Source of the DNA: JAGLQQ01 sp043806135
Lineage (GTDB): Bacteria > Omnitrophota > Gorgyraeia > B26-G9
Reading direction: 5' to 3'
Assembly (NCBI GenBank): GCA_043806135.1
Contig: JAZDHG010000106.1
Location: forward strand, 1-55,661
Length of the DNA: 55,661 nucleotides
Position numbers and translations under genes: made by a program. Positions 49,408 through 55,661 of this stretch are shown in pieces. The notes below the pieces were generated by a model, which was given only the letters and a program-made list of their open reading frames with translations, had not been told where the DNA came from and searched no databases. Numbering within the stretch: the stretch's first letter is position 1; the number at the start of each line of letters is the position of its first letter.

Positions 49408-50196
49408 ATGTCAGTAAAAAGTAAAATCCATCCAAACGCATTTGTGCACCCTAAGGCCAAACTGGGAAGCGGAGTTTGCATAGGCCCGAACACTGTTGTT
49501 GGTGAAAACGTAGAAATAGGTGCAAATACAGTTGTGGGAAGTTCTTGTGTTATCGCAGGCATTACTCAAATCGGTAAACACTGTATAATCCACACAGGCG
49601 CTGTAATTGGAAGTCCTCCTCAAGATTTAAAATATAAAGGGGAACGCACTAAAGTTATAATCGGTGATAATAATGTTATCCGGGAATATGTTACAATTAA
49701 TCTCGGAACGGTTGAAAAAGGCAAAACAGTGATCGGTAATAACAATTTACTCATGGCTTACAGCCATGTGGCGCATGATTGTTTTATCGGTGACGGAGTG
49801 GTTATTGCTAATGCGGGAACTTTAGCCGGGCATGTTACGATTGAGGATAAGGCCATTATCGGGGGAATGTCTGCAATCCATCAGTTTTCGCGTGTAGGCA
49901 AATTGGCGATTATCGGAGGTTGCTCAAAAATCATTCAAGATGTGCCGCCTTTTTCCATGGTTGACGGTCACCCGGCAAAAGTTTACGGAATTAACAGCAT
50001 CGGGCTTAAAAGAGCAAAGATAGCCGCGAAGAGCATAGCACGCTTAAAAACTGCATTTAAGATCGTGTTTAAAATGAAATTATCAACATCTACGGCTTTA
50101 AAGAGAATTAACAAAGAAATCTCCAAGGATGTGTATGTTGAATATCTTGTTGAATTTGTTAAAAGTTCTAAGCGAGGCGTATGTAAAGGCAATTGA
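49408..50196 (+). CDS. lpxA: UDP-N-acetylglucosamine O-acyltransferase
   Basis: 262 residues, first lipid A enzyme. The beta-helix starts IHPNAFVHPKAKLGSGVCIGPNTVVGENVEIG. LMAYSHVAHDCFIGDGVVIANAGTLAGHV carries the catalytic His. GGMSAIHQFSRVGKLAIIGGCSKIIQDVPPFSMVDGHPAKVYGINSIGLKR is the LpxA signature. The C-terminal helical domain is normal. It is separated from lpxC-fabZ by a terminator. Confidence 0.96.
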   Translation: MSVKSKIHPNAFVHPKAKLGSGVCIGPNTVVGENVEIGANTVVGSSCVIAGITQIGKHCIIHTGAVIGSPPQDLKYKGERTKVIIGDNNVIREYVTINLGTVEKGKTVIGNNNLLMAYSHVAHDCFIGDGVVIANAGTLAGHVTIEDKAIIGGMSAIHQFSRVGKLAIIGGCSKIIQDVPPFSMVDGHPAKVYGINSIGLKRAKIAAKSIARLKTAFKIVFKMKLSTSTALKRINKEISKDVYVEYLVEFVKSSKRGVCKGN

Positions 50197-50385
50197 TAGT
50201 CTTTGTGGTATTAAAATTGAGAGTAGAGAGCGACCAAATGATCGAGCCTTTCTGCTCTTTAATTATTTTGGGTCATGCTTATTTAGGGTGAAAGAATTTT
50301 AGTAACATAATAAAGGCTAAATAGTTAGCTAGAAACAAGAATGCCCCATTATTTTATACCAGTATATTAACGGAGAATTCTGATT

Positions 50386-51186
50386 ATGCGTAAAATAGCA
50401 CTAATTGCCGGTAATGGTACTTATCCTCTTATTTTTGCCAAGGCAGCGAAGCAGGCAGGGGTGAAAGTTATTGCTGTCGGTTTTAAGGAAGAAACTGATG
50501 CAGAACTTGAGCATCATGTTGAGAAAATATTTTGGATAAGCGTCGGACAGCTTAAAAAGCTCATTGATATACTGCAGAGGGAAAAAATAGAAAAAGCGGT
50601 CATGGCCGGACAGATAAAGCATAAACTGCTTTTCAGCGATATAATACTAGATAGTGAATTAAGGAAATTGCTTTTTAAATTAAAGGATAAGAAGACAGAT
50701 ACCATACTCGGCGGCATTGCAAAAAGGCTTGGAGAACTCGGGATCGAGCTTATCGATTCGACTACTTTTATCAAAGATTTCCTACCTGAGCCTGGAGTGC
50801 TAACAAAAACAAAACCAAGTAAAGAGCAATTAGAGGATATTAAATTTGGCCTTAAAATCGCAAAGGCAATCGCCGGTCTTGATGTCGGGCAAACAGTTGT
50901 CGTAAAAGATAAAGTTGTTCTGAGTATCGAGGCAATTGAAGGCACGGATGAGGCTATTGCGAGAGCTAATTTTTACTGTAAAGGCGGTGCTGTTGTGGTC
51001 AAGGTAAGTAAACCAGATCAGGATAGGCGTTTTGACATACCGCTTATCGGTAAACAGACAATCGATACTTTAATTAAAGAGAAGGCTGCTTTATTGGCCA
51101 TTGAATCCGGCAAGACCTTATTTCTTGACCGGGAATACGTTTTGGAGCAGGCGGATAATCACGGTATTATAATAGTGGCGATTTAA
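50386..51186 (+). CDS. lpxI: UDP-2,3-diacylglucosamine pyrophosphatase LpxI
   Basis: A 266-residue DUF1009-type enzyme that cleaves UDP-2,3-diacylglucosamine to lipid X, replacing LpxH. Signatures: IALIAGNGTYPLIFAKAAKQAG, WISVGQLKKLIDILQREKIEKAVMAGQIKH, DIKFGLKIAKAIAGLDVGQTVVVKDKVVLSIEAIEGTDEAIARA and KVSKPDQDRRFDIPLIGKQTIDTL. It acts just before LpxB. It lies 190 bp after lpxA; that gap shows no clear element. Confidence 0.94.
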   Translation: MRKIALIAGNGTYPLIFAKAAKQAGVKVIAVGFKEETDAELEHHVEKIFWISVGQLKKLIDILQREKIEKAVMAGQIKHKLLFSDIILDSELRKLLFKLKDKKTDTILGGIAKRLGELGIELIDSTTFIKDFLPEPGVLTKTKPSKEQLEDIKFGLKIAKAIAGLDVGQTVVVKDKVVLSIEAIEGTDEAIARANFYCKGGAVVVKVSKPDQDRRFDIPLIGKQTIDTLIKEKAALLAIESGKTLFLDREYVLEQADNHGIIIVAI

Positions 51187-51203
51187 AGCGAAGGACGCAT
51201 ATT

Positions 51204-51231
51204 AGCTCATGGCTCATAGCTGATAGCTCAT
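51204..51231. repeat. Heptad array (AGCTCAT words)
   Basis: AGCTCAT GGCTCAT AGCTGAT AGCTCAT, four units right after lpxI. Confidence 0.6.
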
Positions 51232-51307
51232 AGGAAAAGTGTGTTATCCTAAAAAAGGTTGACAGAAAAATAAATTAACCGCAGATGGACGATCCTCCTT
51301 TGTCGGA

Positions 51308-51342
51308 AGTAAAAAGTAAAAAGTTAAAAGTAAAAAGTAGGA
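51308..51342. repeat. Heptad array (AGTAAAA words)
   Basis: AGTAAAA AGTAAAA AGTTAAA AGTAAAA AGTAGGA, five units. It is flanked by two copies of AAATTAACCGCAGATGGAC-type sequence (near 51272 and 51360). Confidence 0.65.
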
Positions 51343-51407
51343 ATACGTTGTCGAGAAAATAAATTAACCGCAGGTGGACGCAGATAAACGCGGATGTAAA
51401 ACATATG

Positions 51408-51496
51408 CTTAACTTGACTTTGTCAAGTTAAGCCTTCACAAACCAAGTTCAGAAGGAAAATACATTTTCCTTACTGAGTATTGGTTTGATGAAGGC
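51408..51496. other. Two abutting perfect hairpins at the comM break point
   Basis: CTTAACTTGAC-TTT-GTCAAGTTAAG (51408-51432) is an 11-bp stem with a TTT loop. It abuts a long hairpin with arms GCCTTCACAAACCAA (51432-51446) and TTGGTTTGATGAAGGC (51481-51496), containing AAGGAAAA/TTTTCCTT (51453-51472). The right arm runs into the first codons of the truncated comM. The 11-3-11 plan with an AC-TTT-GT tip equals that at 7355-7379. Confidence 0.65.
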
Positions 51497-51977
51497 ATGC
51501 CCGTGCGGTACACAATGGCAACATAAAAACTCCTGCCGCTGCTCAACCACCCAAATCGCCAGATACCGCTCAAAGATATCCGGTCCGCTCTTAGACAGGA
51601 TAGATATTCACATAGAAGTACCAGCAGCGAAGTATCAGGAATTATCTAGCAATCTGCCTGCGGAAAGCTCCGTCCAAATCAAAGAAAGGGTAAATAAGGC
51701 GCGAGAAATTCAAAGGGAAAGGTTGAAAGGCGAAAGTATTTTATGTAATGCTCTGATGAGTCATAAACAAGTACGAAAATTCTGTGTCCTAGGTAAAGAA
51801 GAAAGCGAACTTTTAAAGATGGCAATGACTGAACTAAATTTTAGCGCAAGAGCTTATGATAAGATATTGAAGGTCTCAAGAACTATTGGCGACCTCGCTG
51901 GTTCAGAACAAATAAAAACAGAACATCTGTCAGAAGCAATTCAGTACCGAAGCTTGGATAGGGATTTTTTTGTTTAG
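51486..51977 (+). pseudogene. comM: Truncated ComM/YifB (Mg-chelatase-like AAA protein), C-terminal fragment
   Basis: 163 codons matching the last third of the about 500-residue ComM helicase. ACPCGTQWQHKNSCRCSTTQIARYRSKISGPLLDRIDIHIEVP is the family segment after Walker B, and NFSARAYDKILKVSRTIGDLAGSEQIKTEHLSEAIQYRSLDR is the C-terminal Mg-chelatase domain. The Lon-like N-domain, Walker A and Walker B are missing. Similarity begins exactly at the M-x-x-CPCG point. Hairpins and heptad repeats lie upstream instead of coding sequence. The remaining frame is intact, so the loss may be recent or the fragment may still be expressed. Confidence 0.8.
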
Positions 51978-52014
51978 AATTTTTCACGACTGTATGCGGA
52001 GGGATAAACTTAGG

Positions 52015-52476
52015 CTATAACTCTGGATAAACAAACATTATTTTTTCTTGAGGTATAGAGTAAATCCACACTCTCTTAAATGAGGAGTTCTTGATATTTT
52101 CTCTAATAAAGTTTTGCACCTGCGGAAGCCAACTTTCTTCAGCGACCACTGGTTGTAAATCAAAATAGACAAGCAAATCACAGCCATTAGAGTATTTCTT
52201 TCCGAACTTTTTCGCAATACGTTCTAAACATAAATCGTCAGAAAAGAAACCTCCCTGAAGAGAACCTCCATAAACCGACTTTGCTATAGAATTATCTACA
52301 CATTCCACTAATTCAAAGCATATTGTAGCCCCATCTGAAAGTTTACATAAAATATCTGGGCTTGGCGCTTGCCTTTTCTCAATGGAATCACTTTGAATAT
52401 GATATGGGCATTGTTCAAGAAACTTACGAAAGATTGTTTCTTCGTCTTTAGCTTGCTGATCATTTTCATTAGTCAT
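52015..52476 (-). CDS. Uncharacterised protein, possible PD-(D/E)XK-like fold
   Basis: 153 residues. QAPSPDILCKLSDGATICFELVECVD resembles the PD-x(n)-E-x core of restriction-like folds, with Asp in SPD and Glu in FELVE, but the following Lys is replaced by Val. The rest (CDLLVYFDLQPVV, FKRVWIYS) is consistent with a small alpha/beta protein. It starts immediately after the lipoprotein stop, so it is the last gene of a three-gene minus-strand operon with an FRG protein and a lipoprotein. Function unknown. Confidence 0.55.
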   Translation of the reverse strand: MTNENDQQAKDEETIFRKFLEQCPYHIQSDSIEKRQAPSPDILCKLSDGATICFELVECVDNSIAKSVYGGSLQGGFFSDDLCLERIAKKFGKKYSNGCDLLVYFDLQPVVAEESWLPQVQNFIRENIKNSSFKRVWIYSIPQEKIMFVYPEL

Positions 52477-52905
52477 TTATCTTATCCGTATTTCATACTT
52501 TTGGGCATTATCTTGCAAGAAACCCTGACCCCACCCTATTAGTTTACCGTTATCAAATACAAGAGGAGTGAGACAATCATCAGTAATAATACCCTTACCT
52601 GTCTTATCATCAGTAACATAATACCAGACTTCAAGAGTTTTATCTTTGCCCGGCAGAATTTCTGAGCGATAAGGGTTACTAATCTTTTGACTTTCAGCCG
52701 CCATCCCGTAAGAAAGTATGTTAAGCATCGCAGGATTCTTATAGGCAGTTTTTGTATCTTTACCCATAATTTTTATTACCTCGTCTTTAGTCATACCTAT
52801 AGAAAGTTTCATCAAATTTTCTCTATTGGGATTTATTACATCGGACATCGTCGCACATCCAACTAATCCTAAACAACACAAGAACAAAATAACCACTTTT
52901 TTCAT
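52477..52905 (-). CDS. Small lipoprotein, SmpA/OmlA (BamE)-like
   Basis: 142 residues. Lipoprotein signal VVILFLCCLGLVGC with Cys17. The segment NLMKLSIGMTKDEVIKIMGK is the hallmark of SmpA/BamE-like and DUF3192-type domains (lxxGMtkeeV...lG.P). LEVWYYVTDD and TPLVFDNGKLIGWG complete the beta-sheet. It overlaps the FRG gene by 4 bp (ATGA). A lipoprotein inside an FRG operon is unexpected. A role in the BAM complex is unlikely given the context. Confidence 0.7.
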   Translation of the reverse strand: MKKVVILFLCCLGLVGCATMSDVINPNRENLMKLSIGMTKDEVIKIMGKDTKTAYKNPAMLNILSYGMAAESQKISNPYRSEILPGKDKTLEVWYYVTDDKTGKGIITDDCLTPLVFDNGKLIGWGQGFLQDNAQKYEIRIR

Positions 52906-53693
52906 ATAGCTACCCCCCTCCCCTTCGTTACGTCATATTTTGAATTTATATCTCGACAGATACCTTCAATCCCCATAAATAGGGACGCATGATTTACGCC
53001 CTTTTTATAAAGTTCATCTCTTATTATTTTTTTCGAATGTGATAATACTGATACCTTGATTAAGCGTTTATTATCCACTATTTTTTCCATCGATTTCCAA
53101 GGATATGGGTGTATAGATACTAATGCATATTGATTATCGGTTCGAGTGTCTAAAAAACTTTTAGGGTGATACAACTTAATAATATTAAATTGAAAAGGCG
53201 TTTTCTCTAGAATATCCCGATGTCCCAATGGCAACCACTCATCGGATTCATTTGGCGGTAGTTCATATATCCATACAACGCCATCACTCTCCACAATACC
53301 ATCTACTGCAAAAAATAACGCCACCTCATTACATTGTGTCCAATCCAAATACCTTGTTTTTAAACCATAATGTTGCCCCAAGGTAAGCCATTCAAAATCA
53401 TTATTTGGGAAGGATTCTGGTTCTCTTTCTGTGGCGATAATGTACGGCAATGTTTTTTCTTTAAATTCATTAAATATTTTTACCTCATCATCAACAGAAA
53501 AATAATTATCACGCGCTATTTTAGGCAACAAAGTCCAATCTTTGCTTTGCCCACGAAAAACAAACTCATTCCTTCCGTTTTTAAGAGAGGTAACTAGTTT
53601 TTTCAGATCATTTATAGACGATATTTCTTGATTAGTCATTTGATATACAACTTTTCTGAAGATTGCTCGTACACTGTAGCTAATCTTCTCCAA
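52902..53693 (-). CDS. FRG-domain protein
   Basis: 263 residues. Residues about 25-200 carry the FRG pattern: FVFRGQSKDWTLLPKIARD with the name-giving FRG, then FEWLTLGQHYGLKTRYLDWTQCNEVALFFAV, the conserved QHYGxxTRLLDWTxxPxxALxFA block. FRG proteins are widespread in accessory and defence-type regions and their biochemistry is not settled. Met19 (53639) is a plausible alternative start. The operon continues with a lipoprotein and a nuclease-fold-like gene. Confidence 0.85.
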   Translation of the reverse strand: MEKISYSVRAIFRKVVYQMTNQEISSINDLKKLVTSLKNGRNEFVFRGQSKDWTLLPKIARDNYFSVDDEVKIFNEFKEKTLPYIIATEREPESFPNNDFEWLTLGQHYGLKTRYLDWTQCNEVALFFAVDGIVESDGVVWIYELPPNESDEWLPLGHRDILEKTPFQFNIIKLYHPKSFLDTRTDNQYALVSIHPYPWKSMEKIVDNKRLIKVSVLSHSKKIIRDELYKKGVNHASLFMGIEGICRDINSKYDVTKGRGVAI

Positions 53694-53766
53694 ATACCCT
53701 ATCTCAACCCCAAATATGCTACTCCAATCATGTCTACTTACACACCTTTAACTGGCTGAATTGCAC

Positions 53767-54552
53767 TTAAACCGTAGCCGTCTGTAATTTCTTGAATCGC
53801 TCGAATATATCCTGCCTTAAATCATCTATGTACGGATCAGACCCATTTTCTTTTTCAACCATAAGGCACCCTTTGCTGGTCTTACGTTCAAAATAAGATG
53901 AAAGATCCTTAGGGATATCCTTAAAATAGCCCTGCTTATAATATTGGGTTATTTCCTTAAGAAGGATATCCGTATCGGGTGCATAACGCAATATGAAATA
54001 CATATAGTGTAAATCTTTGGCCTGCTTTTGTTCGTCTTCGCGGTCAATAAACGTGGCGGCTTTGTGATATAAAAATGCAGACGGCTTCGGACAATGAATG
54101 GTATAAACTTCTTTTTTATTTTTAATACTCGCAATCATCCGGTATCTAAGTAAAAAGTCGAACTTTTCGATTCTGTTGATAACTATCTGGCTGCCGACAA
54201 TTTTATCGACGGCTCTCTTCTCTATTGTTGGCGGCGCGACAAAATCCAAGCGGACTTTGCCTTCTTTGTACAATACCACAGGATACATCCTGTCCATCTG
54301 CGGGTGCCGTTCTCTATAGTCTAACGAAGAAAGTAGTTCAAAAATGGTCTTTGGATAAACGCGCATTTCTCCCGCGCTAAGCCCGAAATCAATATCAGCA
54401 GTGGTAACCGGCTTTATGGCAAGATTATTCCAGAGATATTTTGCATACACGTAAGATAACCACCCGCCTACGAGCGTAAGGTCATCAAGATATTCTTTAA
54501 GGACGCTTAAAACCTTGAAAAACGTAGACTCAAGATACTCCAGTTCAGTCAA
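53767..54552 (-). CDS. AbiEii/MenT-type nucleotidyltransferase toxin
   Basis: 261 residues. LTLVGGWLSYVYAKYLW and TTADIDFGL form the GG(S/W)...DxD nucleotidyltransferase core of AbiEii-family toxins. VRLDFVAPPTIEKRAV supplies a third Asp, and PKPSAFLYHKAATFIDREDEQKQAKDLHYMYFIL is the family's C-terminal helical motif. Related MenT enzymes add nucleotides to tRNA 3' ends. It overlaps the upstream antitoxin gene by 8 bp, so translation is coupled. Confidence 0.8.
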   Translation of the reverse strand: MTELEYLESTFFKVLSVLKEYLDDLTLVGGWLSYVYAKYLWNNLAIKPVTTADIDFGLSAGEMRVYPKTIFELLSSLDYRERHPQMDRMYPVVLYKEGKVRLDFVAPPTIEKRAVDKIVGSQIVINRIEKFDFLLRYRMIASIKNKKEVYTIHCPKPSAFLYHKAATFIDREDEQKQAKDLHYMYFILRYAPDTDILLKEITQYYKQGYFKDIPKDLSSYFERKTSKGCLMVEKENGSDPYIDDLRQDIFERFKKLQTATV

Positions 54553-55225
54553 GGCTTTTACCTTTCTCTTCTAAAAGCTTCGCGAGATATTCCGCATGCT
54601 CTCTGCCGCGTGGCTGGAAATGGTATAAATCAAGATAAAGCTGCAGATTAGAAACTACCGCAAAGCCTTTTATTTTTTGCCTGTTAAAGAATACGCTGTT
54701 TTTATAATGGGGGCGAATGATATGAAAATTACCGCCTCTCACAAGTTCTTTTAAATCCAATCTCTGCCTTAAATCCAGAATCTCCTTATTCCAATCTGCA
54801 AGCTGAAGATAAAGATATATCTCATCCGTCTTCACAAAAGAAGTCATAAGATTTGCGCCTGTATGCAACGTTAATGCGTACTGTTTTTCTCTTAAAAGGA
54901 CTTTAGCCTTTTCTATGACTTTTTTATCCGGGGCGTAATAGGAATCAACCGTGTTTAGCTCAAATTGATACTCTTTTAGCCAATCCGTGATAAGCATGTC
55001 TTTATTAGTAAGAACAGTATGGCTGTCGGGTCCCCTTTTTACCCTCTCCACATACCCTTTTTTTGCCATTGCCTCAAGCACACTCTGAGCCATACCCAGG
55101 CTTACGCCTTCCGGCCCGGTAAAATCACGCACAACCCATTCCTTTTGTGGGTGCTGTAACATTTTTCTCGGTATGATCGTGGCTTTATCTGAGAAAATAT
55201 TCTTCATCTTTTGGCTCTGCCGCAT
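54545..55225 (-). CDS. AbiEi-type antitoxin / transcriptional autoregulator
   Basis: 226 residues. The N-terminal winged helix (about 18-75) contains WVVRDFTGPEGVSLGMAQSVLEAMAKKGYVERVKRG. The C-terminal domain (85-226) reads YALTLHTGANLMTSFVKTDEIYLYLQ and GFAVVSNLQLYLDLYHFQPRGREHAEYLAKLL, the AbiEi layout. It is the first gene of the pair. The promoter contains a 10-bp inverted repeat fit for autorepression. GGAAGGA lies upstream of the ATG. Confidence 0.8.
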   Translation of the reverse strand: MRQSQKMKNIFSDKATIIPRKMLQHPQKEWVVRDFTGPEGVSLGMAQSVLEAMAKKGYVERVKRGPDSHTVLTNKDMLITDWLKEYQFELNTVDSYYAPDKKVIEKAKVLLREKQYALTLHTGANLMTSFVKTDEIYLYLQLADWNKEILDLRQRLDLKELVRGGNFHIIRPHYKNSVFFNRQKIKGFAVVSNLQLYLDLYHFQPRGREHAEYLAKLLEEKGKSLD

Positions 55226-55242
55226 AATGTCCTTCCTTTTCT

Positions 55243-55292
55243 AATGTTCACTAAACAATGAACAATATACAATAAGTGAACATTATTGTCAA
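55243..55292 (-). promoter_or_regulatory. Promoter and operator of the AbiE pair
   Basis: On the minus strand: TTGACA (55292-55287), 17 bp, TATATT (55269-55264). AATGTTCACT (55243-55252) and AGTGAACATT (55275-55284) are a perfect 10-bp inverted repeat flanking the -10. A third half-site TGAACA (55259-55264) lies between. One arm lies in the -35/-10 spacer and the other just downstream of the -10, ideal for repression by the AbiEi winged helix. Confidence 0.85.
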
Positions 55293-55459
55293 GATATTTC
55301 TGCCGAAACCTTTCGCCCTATTGCCCACTGAAGCTCATTTGAATCGAAGCTTAATTCTAACTCATACATAATAGGATATTTGAGATCGAAATTAAGGCGA
55401 TTGACTACAATTTCCAAGGTATAAATTAATCTTCCTTCGGAATTTTCACTAAAACCCAT
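55289..55459 (-). CDS. Possible small protein, unknown
   Basis: A 56-residue frame, starting MGFSENSEGRLIYTLEIVV and ending WAIGRKVSAEIS. The composition is protein-like with alternating hydrophobics (two or three beta-strands). Its stop overlaps the -35 box of the AbiE promoter. No clear ribosome binding site is seen, and the frame stays open about 12 codons upstream of the ATG, so it may be a remnant of a longer gene. A terminator lies upstream. Confidence 0.4.
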   Translation of the reverse strand: MGFSENSEGRLIYTLEIVVNRLNFDLKYPIMYELELSFDSNELQWAIGRKVSAEIS

Positions 55460-55474
55460 TAGACACTTCTTCTC

Positions 55475-55506
55475 TAAAAATAAAAAACCACATTTTTAAG
55501 ATGCGG
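55475..55506 (-). terminator. Terminator of a minus-strand gene entering from the right
   Basis: Reading the minus strand, CCGCAT (55506-55501) pairs with ATGTGG (55493-55488), with one G-U wobble, and is followed by TTTTTTATTTTT. It lies 114 bp past the end of the partial frame at 55620-55661. Confidence 0.55.
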
Positions 55507-55619
55507 CTTTTAGTCGGAAAAATCCAAAGTTATTTAGTTAGGCGGCTATTTTAATTCGGAGCCTGGATAGGAATTCCTTTCTATAAGATATTGATTATTA
55601 ACAAAGATGACACCAGGCT

Positions 55620-55661
55620 TTAATCGTTGATTTTAAGCGCAAACTCAATTTTTTCGATAAG
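55620..55661 (-). CDS. C-terminal tail of a gene (partial)
   Basis: Thirteen codons, LIEKIEFALKIND then TAA, open to the window edge on the minus strand and followed by a plausible terminator. It is too short to identify. Confidence 0.3.
   Translation of the reverse strand, partial: LIEKIEFALKIND

Noticed and set aside
1..55661. CRISPR array
   Set aside because: No set of equal repeats with unique equal-length spacers exists. The tandem arrays have 6-, 7- or 10-bp periods.

Overview
The window looks like a chromosome segment of an uncultivated, low-to-mid GC Gram-negative bacterium. It carries lipid A genes (lpxA, lpxB, lpxD, lpxI and an lpxC-fabZ fusion), bamA and a Skp-like gene, MEP-pathway isoprenoid genes, a type IV pilus/type II secretion locus, a long-form hisG and a two-subunit transketolase. 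This mix, plus DUF4912 next to a GH57 branching-enzyme homologue, fits the PVC side of the tree, and Omnitrophota (formerly OP3) is my best guess. That is inference from gene content only; no rRNA is present.

Layout. 1-135 is the tail of a GDP-mannose-type cupin enzyme. 136-1183 is non-coding and holds a repeat element and a cyclic-di-GMP-I (GEMM) riboswitch-like aptamer with its own terminator, upstream of a type IV pilin (1184-1600). 2035-9715 is an unusual locus: a ParA ATPase fused to a glycogen-binding CBM48 domain, a degenerate second ParA/MinD protein, a nuclease-fold-like protein, pgeF, a lysine-rich DUF4912 protein and a GH57 alpha-glucan branching enzyme homologue. Two of these proteins carry an LG(K/R)GL-(E/K)DIS-(Y/H)LFLS peptide resembling the ParA-activating N-terminus of ParB. 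I propose that the locus positions or partitions alpha-glucan granules.

9961-16674 is an envelope and isoprenoid operon (uppS, cdsA, dxr, rseP, ispG, proS). 16809-24744 encodes the pilus/secretion machine (PilM-PilN fusion, PilO-like, PilP-like, secretin, GspE/PilB, GspF/PilC, pseudopilin). 24741-26799 on the minus strand is lpxB plus a sugar dehydrogenase. 27180-36558 holds an acyltransferase, hisG, a tiny basic ribosomal-type protein, a TPR lipoprotein, a short-loop FtsH, a lipoprotein candidate, split transketolase, ispE and a SpoVG with an inserted zinc ribbon. tRNA-Gln follows, with a duplicated 3' end. 37152-51186 is mostly housekeeping: glmU, prs, rplY, pth, rpsF-ssb-rpsR, rplI, dnaB, bamA, ompH, lpxD, lpxC-fabZ, lpxA, lpxI. 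51187-55661 looks accessory: a truncated comM, an FRG-domain operon and an AbiE-type toxin-antitoxin pair with a textbook autoregulatory promoter.

The intergenic DNA is unusually structured. Degenerate heptanucleotide (7-bp) tandem arrays with different words recur in many gaps, and one lies inside proS. A composite GGACGA inverted-repeat element occurs twice. A GGTTCTTTC hairpin repeat occurs three times. Dense clusters of perfect palindromes lie after the DUF4912 gene, between prs and rplY, and next to the broken comM.
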